A stretch of DNA of 64,000 nt from Sphingomonas xinjiangensis (GTDB lineage: Bacteria; Pseudomonadota; Alphaproteobacteria; Sphingomonadales; Sphingomonadaceae): the NCBI RefSeq assembly GCF_014199255.1, contig NZ_JACIJF010000013.1, forward strand, positions 16,779-80,778, given 5' to 3'. Each line of letters opens with the position of its first letter. Within the stretch, counting starts at the first letter, position 1. A program made the translations under genes and the position numbers. Shown piece after piece: positions 55,918 to 63,864 of this stretch. The notes under the pieces are model-generated. The model was not told where the DNA came from. It ran no database searches and saw nothing but the letters and a program-made list of their open reading frames with translations.

Positions 55918-57021
55918 TCACAACGCTGGTTCAGGTTTCATAAGCTTCGCGTGCCGAGTTGATGGATTTTCGAATATCGCTGCAGCTAGGAATGTTACCA
56001 CCACCACGGAAGCTACTGCTGCATAGTATCCCCAGTTACCGCTACCCAGTCGACCCCAGGTTACAGCAAGCACGTAAGTCAACCAGACGCTGAGGACGTA
56101 GCATTTCAACGTCTGCCTCCCGAGGCAAGCCAACGCGCGCATTGGCGGCAGCTCCGGTATCCTCGCGCTGAGCGACAAGAGGCCACAGTATAGAGCCAAC
56201 ATTATGCAGGCATGGGCCAAACGCAGAGGGCCAAGGTTCCCCTTTAGCGATAAGTACCAGCTCCCAGGGAAGGCGCTATCGGCTTGGTGGATCTTTGCTG
56301 CCGCCAGAGCTACGGCGGCCGCCGCGACCGCAAACGTCAGCCACTTTCGATTCTCGAGTAAACCGAAAAAACTCTCATGTGCGCGGCTCGCTCCGAGAAT
56401 GAGCGGTATGAAGAACAACAACTGCCACGCGGCCGCGTTGAACCCCCATCGAACGGTCCCCGGATCAATAAAACGCGTGACAGCAGCAAGCTGGCAGACG
56501 AGCCAAATCGCTATCGAGCCGGCGGCTAGCATCATGGGCGATCTGCGGTACACCCATATGGCAGCAGGCGTCAGGAGCATTGATATTACGTACAACCGGA
56601 GGACGTCCAAAGGCATCGGAGCTTTCCAAAGCGCGAGGAACTTTGTCCATCCCAACAATCCTCCGTTGACTATGAAGTCAGCGCCCCATGACTTGACCTC
56701 TAAATCGCTCATGAAAATCAACCCGGGGAGTAGCGACGCTAGTAAAAGGGTGTTGTAAGCGTATAGAGTGCTCGCCCTTTTTAGTATTGCAACCGCTGGT
56801 TTAGCTTTTCTGAGATACACCATGCCGACCATATAGCCCGACATTATGACGAACAAAGGTGCTGCTGAAGCGTAACCAACGCTCGTCGGCGTCAATATTT
56901 CAACGCCATCGAAGCCATAGATGCGAAACCCTCCTGTGATGTGGTTGATGAGGATAGTCAACATCGCTACGCCACGAACGATGTCAATCCGCGCGTCTCG
57001 TGCCTTGGCTTTCACCTTCAT
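55918..57021 (-). CDS. OpgC-type membrane acyltransferase
   Basis: A 367-residue membrane protein with about ten helices. It begins with a basic end and DIVRGVAMLTILINHITGGFR, the catalytic-histidine region of OpgC/acyltransferase-3-like enzymes. Later APLFVIMSGYMVGMVYL and the GRQTLKCYVLSVWL helix fit the same family. OpgC proteins add succinyl groups to periplasmic glucans. Here it could acylate the exopolysaccharide, as GumF/GumG acetylate xanthan, but this is inference. A GTG two codons downstream of the ATG is better spaced from TAGAGG. Confidence 0.8.
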   Translation of the reverse strand: MKVKAKARDARIDIVRGVAMLTILINHITGGFRIYGFDGVEILTPTSVGYASAAPLFVIMSGYMVGMVYLRKAKPAVAILKRASTLYAYNTLLLASLLPGLIFMSDLEVKSWGADFIVNGGLLGWTKFLALWKAPMPLDVLRLYVISMLLTPAAIWVYRRSPMMLAAGSIAIWLVCQLAAVTRFIDPGTVRWGFNAAAWQLLFFIPLILGASRAHESFFGLLENRKWLTFAVAAAAVALAAAKIHQADSAFPGSWYLSLKGNLGPLRLAHACIMLALYCGLLSLSARIPELPPMRALACLGRQTLKCYVLSVWLTYVLAVTWGRLGSGNWGYYAAVASVVVVTFLAAAIFENPSTRHAKLMKPEPAL

Positions 57022-57039
57022 CCTCTAGGGGGTGGCGTA

Positions 57040-57141
57040 CGATCATTGCTGAAGCATGGCTGGCAAACATCGTTTGATGGCCGGATCGCGGCGACCAAGC
57101 GCTTCGTCGCTGTCGTGCCGACCCAGCTACGGGGCGAGTAG
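57040..57141 (+). pseudogene. Possible phage-gene tail fragment
   Basis: The frame ends RFVAVVPTQLRGE and a stop, resembling the LRGE end of the phage relic at 53780, and is followed, like it, by a strong hairpin. Too short for a firm call. Confidence 0.25.
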
Positions 57142-57146
57142 AAAAG

Positions 57147-57180
57147 AGCGCCCGGCGAACTTCCAATTTCGCCGGGCGCT
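57147..57180. terminator. Strong hairpin, probably a bidirectional terminator
   Basis: Perfect 13-base arms AGCGCCCGGCGAA (57147-57159) and TTCGCCGGGCGCT (57168-57180) with an 8-base loop. On the minus strand it is followed by CTTTTCT; on the plus strand by TAGTTACG. Confidence 0.65.
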
Positions 57181-57308
57181 TAGTTACGCGCACGGCGGAG
57201 AGGAGTGCTCGTGGCAGAGGCTTAATGCCTCGGCTTCGGCTATGTTGCGTTGCAGAAACATTACACCAGCAACTTAGACTATCGTTCTGGTTCATAGGGT
57301 TGATAGCG

Positions 57309-57381
57309 GACCGCGCAGCTTCGTAGTTCTGCGCGGCCCGCCACGTTATCAGGCTTTCCAGGAGGGCGCTCCAGGAAAGCC
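57309..57381. repeat. Two successive hairpins
   Basis: First stem CCGCGCAG (57311-57318) with CTGCGCGG (57329-57336). Second stem GGCTTTCC (57352-57359) with GGAAAGCC (57374-57381), with GGAG/CTCC pairing inside it. No T-runs. With the hairpins before and after they make a gene-free block of four stems between 57147 and 57502. Confidence 0.5.
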
Positions 57382-57466
57382 GAGCGTACAATGCTCGACA
57401 GGCGGTTTCGCTGCCATAACGACGATTAGTTATTTTGGAGTTTGCGTGTCTCGCGCTGAGACGGGC

Positions 57467-57570
57467 GAGCCGAGCCGCGAAAGGGATGAACGCGGCTCGG
57501 CTCTTTGTCAGGTGGGCATTTGGAGACCCGTTAACTGTATAGCAGGCGTAAGGCACCGAGCCAAACAGAA
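57467..57570 (+). repeat. Duplicated hairpin element, copy B (possible structured RNA)
   Basis: Arms GAGCCGAGCCGCG (57467-57479) and CGCGGCTCGGCTC (57490-57502), followed after 30 bases by GACCCGTTAACTGTATAGCA and a short conserved tail. The arms, most of the loop and the GTATAGCAGG block match copy A at 7011-7101. CTCTTT at the end of the stem gives it some terminator character here. The small paralogous protein gene follows 150 bases further on. Confidence 0.6.
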
Positions 57571-57715
57571 CATTTGCGGGCAGGTGCGCAGGCGGTTGAC
57601 GCGCGTCGTGCGCAGGGACGGCCACCTTCGGAGCGCGTGCAGGCTTCCGTATAACACCCAGCTTCTTCGTTTACGGAATCATAACCATATCCCGGGTGCA
57701 GTGATTGGAGCGCCC

Positions 57716-57850
57716 GTGAGCGACTTTGAATACTTCCGCTCTCGAGCCCTTGATGCGCGTATCGCCGCTATGCGTGCTGCTACGATGACGGCCTTCGGCG
57801 CACACATGGACATGGTGCGCGAGTACGAACGCCGCTCCCTGAGCTTCTGA
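57716..57850 (+). CDS. Small conserved protein, paralogue of the one at 6150
   Basis: A 44-residue protein beginning VSDFEYFRSRALDARIAAMR and ending YERRSLSF. It starts with GTG at 57716, seven bases after GGAG; the upstream part of the open frame is not conserved. Nearly every residue has a counterpart in the first 44 residues of the protein at 6150, which is the main evidence that both are translated. Single amphipathic helix, no signal peptide. Function unknown. Confidence 0.6.
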   Translation: MSDFEYFRSRALDARIAAMRAATMTAFGAHMDMVREYERRSLSF

Positions 57851-58160
57851 GGCATAGCCCGTAAGAGCGCCGACGCTCACCAGCCGACAGCCTAGATGCA
57901 TGGCGGCTCCAGTTTCGCAAGCTGATGGACCGGTCGCAGCGAGCCCGAGAGCGTAGTCAGGAACCGGTTGAGCGCGGCCAGAGGCAGCGAGAACGGCATC
58001 GCAAACCCACGGCAATGCATTGAAGTAGCCCCCGCCTGCGCGGACGGTGCGGCCCCGTCCCGCCGCTTCAATTTGGCCTTGCCCAAGAGGGTGTGCATAG
58101 TCTCGACGGCTTGTTTGATATGCTCGGGCATCGGCAAATCTTCGTTACGGTCCTTTACGT
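57851..58160. other. Intergenic stretch
   Basis: No supported gene between the small protein gene and the two-TM protein gene. Confidence 0.3.
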
Positions 58161-58625
58161 TCAGAACGCTCCACGAAGCGCCGCGATCGTAATGACGACA
58201 ATCCCGCTGATGCAGGCAACGATGAGAGCTGTCAGGGCATACCCGGGCTTGTCCCCGAAAATCTGTCGTGAATAGGTCAGCACGACGATAAGCAGTGCCG
58301 CCAGGGCGATCACGATCACACCGCATGAGCCCGCCACGACGATCCGCGTCCAGCGGTGCCAATTCACTTCGGTGGTGAACTCACGGATGTACTCGGCCGA
58401 CGCAGCTTTATGGTCGGACAGCCTACCGAAGTCAGCGACGAGCAGGTCTACGCGCTCGGTCAGCCGCGTAATCTCAATTGAAGGCTCATCCGGCGCGGCG
58501 GACTCCTGTTGAGTCGCCACGCCTGCGATGATCGCGTCGAACTCAGCCTCAGGGCCGCGCTTGCGCCTGCCGTGCCATGGCCAGTAGCTTGTAGTGGGCG
58601 GCGATGAGTTCATCCGAGATCTCAT
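58161..58625 (-). CDS. Two-TM membrane protein, possible partner of a Panacea antitoxin
   Basis: Up to 154 residues. A soluble N-terminal part with a helical stretch (TRLTERVDLLVADFGRLSDHK) precedes two C-terminal membrane helices (IVVAGSCGVIVIALAALLIVVLT and YALTALIVACISGIVVITIAAL, each given approximately). It overlaps the end of the Panacea gene just upstream on the same strand by about 75 bases. In Panacea toxin-antitoxin pairs the second gene is often a small toxin, some membrane-active, so this could be one; that is inference. The start is unsure (ATG 58625, 58613 or a later GTG). Confidence 0.5.
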   Translation of the reverse strand: MRSRMNSSPPTTSYWPWHGRRKRGPEAEFDAIIAGVATQQESAAPDEPSIEITRLTERVDLLVADFGRLSDHKAASAEYIREFTTEVNWHRWTRIVVAGSCGVIVIALAALLIVVLTYSRQIFGDKPGYALTALIVACISGIVVITIAALRGAF

Positions 58626-59033
58626 TCGAGCTGCCCGCGCGATAGGTCTGAGACCGAGGCGTATCGGGCTGGTGTTTGATGTTCGACAGTGTGAAGGCGT
58701 GCATATTGCCGTAGGATTTGACTACCGAGCTGATGATGCCAGCCTGCTCCGGGGAGAGCTGGGACTAGCAATTGGCCCGAACGGAGTAGTTGCCCTCTCG
58801 CTGATACCGCCAGCGCCAAACTTCCGAAAAGCCCGGTAAACGGCCGGGAACACCGGCTTGTGCTGCCATGCCTCTGGTTCCTCATTTACAAGCGGCTCGT
58901 TCAGCAGGCCGAGCGACCAGCCATGAGCGATGTAAACTAGCCTCAAAAGCTGCATGATCGTCAGAGACTTGCCCTGCCTTTGCGCTTCATCAAGCTACGC
59001 ATTGGCAATTGCCAAAGGTGGGAACGCGGTCAT
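58549..59033 (-). pseudogene. Panacea-domain (DUF4065, SocA-like) antitoxin pseudogene
   Basis: An ATG at 59033 with GGAGG eight bases before it opens MTAFPPLAIANA, then meets a TAG at 58997-58995. The frame goes on as LDEAQRQGKSLTIMQLLRLVYIAHGWSL and EPLVNEEPEAWQHKPVFPAVY, the hallmark of the Panacea domain. Near 58755 it shifts to another frame that reads SPEQAGIISSVVKSYGNMHA and SDELIAAHYKLLAMA, the domain's end, and stops at 58549. One nonsense codon and one frameshift thus break an otherwise complete gene. A shorter product from the ATG at 58955 remains possible. Confidence 0.7.
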
Positions 59034-59145
59034 TGCGAAGCCCTCCTTTCTTTCCATGAGCGTGAATCGCCAGAAAAGCGCCCTTCTGTCGAAGCGCGCC
59101 GCTTCAAGTTAGACGGAATGTATCAAACCAACATTCAACTTTCGG

Positions 59146-59421
59146 TTATGATCCGCGACATTCGGAGACCCGCGGTCGCCGCCAACGAAGCCGCGACGGT
59201 GACGGCGGCAGCTGCTTCAGCGTCTCCGCATGCACCCCGAAGAACTGCGCCAGCTTGCGCCGGTCATAGTCCGGCAGATCGTAGGGCACCCGATCACGCA
59301 GATGGCGGCCAATATAGCCGTCGCTGCGCCCCAGCACCCGCGACAGCTCAGCCGAGTTGCCATAGGCCTGCACCAGCTCGCCGAACCGCGTCCGACGCTC
59401 GTCTGCGACCATGATCCTCAT
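59146..59421 (-). CDS. Small helix-turn-helix protein
   Basis: A 91-residue protein. RRTRFGELVQAYGNSAELSR and VLGRSDGYIGRHLRD look like a Cro/C1-type helix-turn-helix, with LPDYDRRKLAQFFGV as a following helix. It may be a repressor or part of a plasmid/phage-type control pair. Its ATG overlaps the stop of the upstream gene (ATGA at 59421-59418), so the two are translationally coupled. Confidence 0.6.
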   Translation of the reverse strand: MRIMVADERRTRFGELVQAYGNSAELSRVLGRSDGYIGRHLRDRVPYDLPDYDRRKLAQFFGVHAETLKQLPPSPSRLRWRRPRVSECRGS

Positions 59422-59651
59422 TGACGGAGCCAGGGGCGCTCGGCGTCGTCGAGCGCTCCGAAAGTGTCGCTGTCAGCGCCGAGCGTCTCCAGCCGTGCCC
59501 GCACTCCTCGGGGCTGCCGTCCTTCGGGAGGCGCGGTCCTGCTTTGCTGCTTAGCCAGACTGCCGATCCAATCCCCGCGGCCCTGCTGATCCAGCAGCGA
59601 CCGGCCGGACCCGATATCGACCGGCGCTTCAACCATCAGATTTCCGTTCAT
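59418..59651 (-). CDS. Small protein coupled to the helix-turn-helix gene
   Basis: A 77-residue frame starting MNGNLMVEAPVDIGSGRSLL, Q- and R-rich, unlike any family I know. The IS66 left end (GTAAGCG at 59656) lies four bases before its ATG, so its own promoter and ribosome-binding site have been cut off by the insertion. The open frame beyond the ATG, up to 60320, is antisense to IS66 and is not real. Confidence 0.5.
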   Translation of the reverse strand: MNGNLMVEAPVDIGSGRSLLDQQGRGDWIGSLAKQQSRTAPPEGRQPRGVRARLETLGADSDTFGALDDAERPWLRQ

Positions 59652-59753
59652 GACGGTAAGCGTCCGACCTGACCCGTATTGCGGTCGGAGCTCTGCTGCG
59701 CGAGGCGATGAGCACTCAGGAGTGTCCTTTGGCACTCCGAAAGGAGAGTGCGC

Positions 59754-60227
59754 ATGGGGCGGATGGAGGTCATCACGCATGTGGAGCGCCGCCGACGGTA
59801 TTCGGACGGGGAGCGGGCGGCGGTGCTGGCGCAATGCGATCGGCCGGGTGCTACCATCGTGGGTGTCGCTCGGCAGCTGGGGATGTCCCCCAGCCTGATC
59901 CATGGTTGGCGTAAGAAGCAGCGCGACATGGCCCTCCTGGCTAGCGAGCCGCTCCAGTTTATACCGTATGGCGAAGTGCCGATCAGCTCCGCCCCCGATC
60001 CAAATGCCTTGGCCTCCCCAATGACCGCTGAGCTGCCGACTGCGTCCTTCCGTGCGCCGGCGCGCGAGACAGGGTCGACACAGGAGGAGCTGCTGCGACC
60101 CAACCCGGGCTTGCGCCCCGGTGGCATCGACATCGACTTGCCGAGCGGCGTGCGCGTTTCCGTCGACAGCTATGTAAACGAGAAAACCTTGGCTCGCGTG
60201 CTGCGGGCACTGCGGGAAACGGCATGA
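59754..60227 (+). CDS. tnpA: IS66 TnpA
   Basis: About 158 residues. A helix-turn-helix N-terminus (RRRYSDGERAAVLAQCDRPG, VARQLGMSPSLIHGWRKKQ) precedes a C-terminal IDLPSGVRVSVDSYVNEK block shared by IS66 OrfA proteins. AAGGAG lies before the ATG at 59754. The stop overlaps tnpB as ATGA. Confidence 0.85.
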   Translation: MGRMEVITHVERRRRYSDGERAAVLAQCDRPGATIVGVARQLGMSPSLIHGWRKKQRDMALLASEPLQFIPYGEVPISSAPDPNALASPMTAELPTASFRAPARETGSTQEELLRPNPGLRPGGIDIDLPSGVRVSVDSYVNEKTLARVLRALRETA

Positions 60228-60577
60228 TCTCGCTCGCTCCGGGCACCAAGGTGTATCTGGCGAGCAAGCCGGTGAGCATGCGGCTCGGCTTCGACGGCCT
60301 GGCGGCGCTGGTGCGGCCACTGTTCGACCAAGAGCCGTATGCCGGGCACGTCTTCCTCTTCCGCAGCCGAAGAGGCAGCTATCTCAAGGCGCTATATTGG
60401 GATGGCACCGGCCTCTGCCTGTTCGCCAAGCGGCTCGAGCGTCATCGCTTCGTTTGGCCGCCGCTGGTCAACGGCGGCGTAGTGCTCAGCGCAGCACAGT
60501 TTGCCCTGCTGATCGAGGCGATGGACTGGCGTCGTACCGTGGCTCCGGAGGCGCCACGCCTGCCGGTCCAGATGTAG
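60224..60577 (+). CDS. tnpB: IS66 TnpB
   Basis: A 117-residue IS66 Orf2 protein. VYLASKPVSMRLGFDGLAALV, YAGHVFLFRSRRGSYLKAL and LYWDGTGLCLFAKRLE are the family blocks. The role is needed for transposition but is not catalytic. A broken counterpart lies at 45357-45690. Confidence 0.9.
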   Translation: MISLAPGTKVYLASKPVSMRLGFDGLAALVRPLFDQEPYAGHVFLFRSRRGSYLKALYWDGTGLCLFAKRLERHRFVWPPLVNGGVVLSAAQFALLIEAMDWRRTVAPEAPRLPVQM

Positions 60578-60640
60578 CGGAAAGCGGCAGAAAACCCGCA
60601 TTTTGCTTGGGCGCGAGTCGCTGTTCTGGTATAGAAAACC

Positions 60641-62290
60641 ATGTCTTCCGGCGCGCTGGACATCCCCGACCATCCCGATGCGGTGAAGGCGCTTTTGGCG
60701 GCAATGCAGGCCAAGCTCGCTGCCTCCGAGCAGGCGTTGGCGGACGAGCGAACCGCGCACCAGGAGACGCGCCAACAGCTCACCGCGGCCGAGAATGCCA
60801 TCAAGCTGACGACGCTTCAGATCGAGAAACTAAAGGTCCAGCTCGCCCGCCTGCGTAAAATGAAGTTCGGCCAGTCCTCGGAGCGGCTATTGCTGCTAGC
60901 GGATCAGCTGGAGCTGTCGCTGGAGGATCTGGAGGCCGCGCAGGCGCATGCCACGTGCGTGGTCGCCGGCAGGACGGCAGAGGAACCAGCCTCAGAGAGT
61001 GACCAGCCTCGCCGTCAGCCGCTTCCTGCACATCTCCGCCGCGAAGAGGTGCTGCACCCTGCGCCTGCAGCGGATGGTTGCAGCAGCTGCGGCGGCGCCA
61101 TGGCCCGGTTGGGCGAGGATGTGACAGAGGTGCTGGAATATGTGCCGGGCCGCTTCCACGTCGTTCGGCACGTTCGGCCCAAGCTAGCCTGCAAGCGCTG
61201 CGACGCGATCAGTCAGGCGCCGGCTCCGGCGCTGCCGGTGCCCCGCGGCCGAGCCGGGCCAGGCCTGCTGGCGCATGTGGTGGTGTCGAAGTTCGCTGAC
61301 CATCTGCCGCTCTACCGCCAGTCCCGAATCTTCGCGCGTGAGGGCGTTGAGATCAGCCGATCGACGCTGGCGGACTGGGCGGGCCAGGTCAGCTGGCTGC
61401 TTCAACCGCTGGTCGACCGCATCGCCGAGCATGTGATGGCCAGCCCCAAGCTGCATGCCGACGATACGCCGGTTCCGGTGCTGTCGCCGGGTAGCGGCAA
61501 GACGGCGACGGGGCGGCTCTGGGTGTATCTCCGCGATAACCGACGATGGCGGCCCAGCGACAAACCGGCGGCACTCTTTCGCTACAGCCCTGATCGTAAG
61601 GGAGAACGACCGCGCGAGCACCTCCAGACATTTGCGGGCTTCCTGCAAGCCGATGCCTATGCCGGGTTCGACAAGCTCTATGCTGCTGATCGAAAGCCGG
61701 GGCTCATCACGCCGGTCGCGTGCTGGGCTCATGTGCGCCGCAAGCTAAACGATGTGCTGGTGGCCGATGCTCGGTCCATTGCCCGCGAGGGGCTGGTGCT
61801 CATAGGCGACCTGTACGAGGTCGAGCGACGGATCACCCGAGATCCGCATGAGGACCGCCGCAAAGCCCGCAAATACTCGAAGCTGAAGGCGCTCGACTTC
61901 TTCAAGTGGGCAGACGGCGTGCTCGCCCAAGTGTCGGCTCGGTCTCCGCTCGCCGAGGCACTCCGCTACGCGGTTCGCCTCAAGCCGGCACTGCTCGCTT
62001 ATACGGAGAATGGGCGGCTCGAGATCGACAACAACCTGGCGGAGAACGCCTTGCGCGGGATCGCCGTGGGCCGCAAGAATTGGCTGTTCGCGGGGGCGGA
62101 CTGCGGTGGTGAGCGAGCTGCAGCGATCTACAGCCTGCTCGAGACGGCGAAGCTCAATGGCATCAACCCGCAGGCTTGGCTGGCCGATGTGCTTGAGCGG
62201 GTCGGGCGTGGTCACCCCATCAATCGCACTAACGAGCTGCTGCCCTGGAACTGGACTGCTTCAGCAGCTGCGTCGTCCGAAACTGAGTGA
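60641..62290 (+). CDS. tnpC: IS66 transposase TnpC
   Basis: A 549-residue DDE transposase. A coiled-coil N-terminus (about 15-75) ends with MKFGQSSER. A zinc-finger-like CSSCGGAM with a later CKRCDA follows (about 145-190), then the catalytic HADDTPVPVL (first aspartate), VACWAHVRRK and the final LEIDNNLAENALRGIAVGRK block with the catalytic glutamate, and the C-terminal NELLPWNW. All parts are intact. Confidence 0.92.
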   Translation: MSSGALDIPDHPDAVKALLAAMQAKLAASEQALADERTAHQETRQQLTAAENAIKLTTLQIEKLKVQLARLRKMKFGQSSERLLLLADQLELSLEDLEAAQAHATCVVAGRTAEEPASESDQPRRQPLPAHLRREEVLHPAPAADGCSSCGGAMARLGEDVTEVLEYVPGRFHVVRHVRPKLACKRCDAISQAPAPALPVPRGRAGPGLLAHVVVSKFADHLPLYRQSRIFAREGVEISRSTLADWAGQVSWLLQPLVDRIAEHVMASPKLHADDTPVPVLSPGSGKTATGRLWVYLRDNRRWRPSDKPAALFRYSPDRKGERPREHLQTFAGFLQADAYAGFDKLYAADRKPGLITPVACWAHVRRKLNDVLVADARSIAREGLVLIGDLYEVERRITRDPHEDRRKARKYSKLKALDFFKWADGVLAQVSARSPLAEALRYAVRLKPALLAYTENGRLEIDNNLAENALRGIAVGRKNWLFAGADCGGERAAAIYSLLETAKLNGINPQAWLADVLERVGRGHPINRTNELLPWNWTASAAASSETE

Positions 62291-62414
62291 AAAGCTGCCC
62301 GTCGGCTCCCGCCCAATGGCGGTCATTTTGCCGCCGGTCACCGGTCGCAAAGGCAAACCTGCTCTGGACGAGCCGTTACTATCTACCCATGTTCCTCAAT
62401 GAAAGGGGAAGATC

Positions 62415-62693
62415 ATGGTCAGCACATCCAACGATGGCATTATGTCCGAGTATCTCGTCAAGTATGGGGTAGCTAAAACAAGCGAGCGTGAGCGCCCCAC
62501 CGACTTGCTTGAAACGCTGTATATATCCGAGCGCTACCAAGCCGGTGACGATCTGAAATCGGCTCGCGCCAACTATGACCATTCCGTCTGGAACGACGTG
62601 CCAAGTGCGGAAATCGATCGACGATTAGCAGCGTTGGACGTTTTTATGGGCGAGCTTGCCCGCAATCGTGCCGCGATGTGGGGCCTCAACTGA
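62415..62693 (+). CDS. Small soluble protein, function unknown
   Basis: A 92-residue protein with AAAGGGGAAG before its ATG. YISERYQAGDDLKSARANYD and AEIDRRLAALDVFMGELAR are predicted helices. No membrane segment or family recognised. It lies just beyond the IS66 element. Confidence 0.5.
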   Translation: MVSTSNDGIMSEYLVKYGVAKTSERERPTDLLETLYISERYQAGDDLKSARANYDHSVWNDVPSAEIDRRLAALDVFMGELARNRAAMWGLN

Positions 62694-62951
62694 CAGCGAA
62701 GTCGTGTCCGCTTTCGGAGCACTGCCCTGTTAGCAGACCGACCGCTTCCGCCCTATTCTGTTGAAAAAGTCGGAGCGCGAAATCTTATTGCGTAAAGGCG
62801 CAGGGATAGAACCAGGTTCACGCCATCTTTGCATCGATCGTGCGCGCCAGAAGTATTCAGAGTTCAGATATTTCGCGATGTTCTGATGGGCCGACTTTTT
62901 CAACACAATAGCCCAATTGCGGACACCGCGGTTCTAGTTCAACGTAGTGAC

Positions 62952-63479
62952 ATGAGCGGAATTTGGCTTGGCATGGCAGCACTGATGAGCACCGCACTCC
63001 CTGATGAGCCGCACAGGCGGATCGCTCCCAACCAGACCTACCCTTCTGCGATGACCGAGACACCGGCGAGCGCGAGCAAACGTGCTCTAATCAGGCGGTT
63101 TCTGAGGGCCGTTGGTCGGCAAGAGCAGCTTGATAGTGGAAGCTTCCTTGAGCGCTACGCAATACCAGGCGGAGTTATGTGGCCGATCAAGCCCGGCAGT
63201 CAGCCAATGGAAGATCTGCGTGGCGGATTTGAACGGCGGATGTCGGCGCTCAAGAGAGCCTACGAAAAGCATCGTACGGCCTATCAGCAAGCCTATGACG
63301 ATCACGTAAACTGGGAGTTCACAGAGAAAGAACTCGCTGTCATCGTAGCGTTTTTGGAGAGCCCCGCCGGTAGGCATTACCTCGATGGCCGGTGGCGCAT
63401 GGAGGCGTACACCGACACTAACACCGAGGACGTTGAGCAAGGGATTGTGGCCGAGGCGCAAGCCAGCTTGGCAGAATAA
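62952..63479 (+). CDS. DUF2059-like protein, function unknown
   Basis: About 175 residues from the ATG at 62952. A weak hydrophobic N-terminus (IWLGMAALMSTAL) could be a signal sequence. The C-terminal part has FTEKELAVIVAFLESPAGRHYL, the pattern of DUF2059 proteins (a helix ending in SPAGR). The upstream extension to 62829 has no ribosome-binding site. Role unknown. Confidence 0.55.
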   Translation: MSGIWLGMAALMSTALPDEPHRRIAPNQTYPSAMTETPASASKRALIRRFLRAVGRQEQLDSGSFLERYAIPGGVMWPIKPGSQPMEDLRGGFERRMSALKRAYEKHRTAYQQAYDDHVNWEFTEKELAVIVAFLESPAGRHYLDGRWRMEAYTDTNTEDVEQGIVAEAQASLAE

Positions 63480-63507
63480 CTAACGTCCTCTTTCCCGCCT
63501 CGGGGTC

Positions 63508-63864
63508 ATGGCAGCTAACGCCCACTTTCCGACACAGCGCGACCTGCTACGGTGTCTCGCAGGAGGCCTCGTGACGATCTACCAGCGGTTCCGAATTTGG
63601 GTCGATGAGGTTCAGTCTGGAAGCCTCTACGCGGGCAAGTTGCTGTATGCCGCTGGCGCATTTCCGCTGTCCGCTACCCCGATTATTGGCGATTGGTGGC
63701 GCATTCCGGGTGTCGTCATCGCGGTTGCGTGGATGGTCTTCTTGCTTTGGAGGCTTTGGCTGATGGCGAAAACTGGGCTGATCGCCAGTGACGTGCCGCA
63801 GGGCCGCTTGGTAGAAAAGGTAGTGAAGCGCCCTTCCAACGACCTGACGAAGAACGGCAGCTAA
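63508..63864 (+). CDS. Possible membrane protein, function unknown
   Basis: A 118-residue frame with one or two hydrophobic helices (KLLYAAGAFPLSATPII, VVIAVAWMVFLLWRLWLM). It begins 28 bases after the previous gene on the same strand. No family recognised. Confidence 0.5.
   Translation: MAANAHFPTQRDLLRCLAGGLVTIYQRFRIWVDEVQSGSLYAGKLLYAAGAFPLSATPIIGDWWRIPGVVIAVAWMVFLLWRLWLMAKTGLIASDVPQGRLVEKVVKRPSNDLTKNGS

Larger units (their letters stand above)
59656..62379 (+). mobile_element. IS66-family insertion sequence with three intact genes
   Basis: The left end starts GTAAGCGTCCGACC, the usual IS66 terminus. Three genes follow in the standard order tnpA, tnpB, tnpC, the first two overlapping by ATGA. 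The right end is less certain: GGACGAGCCGTTAC ends at 62379 and matches the left end only with changes. An 8-base target repeat was not found. The coding part looks functional. Confidence 0.75.

Noticed and set aside
59652..60320. Minus-strand frame running from the small HTH-coupled gene into IS66
   Set aside because: It is antisense to tnpA and tnpB, which are clearly real.
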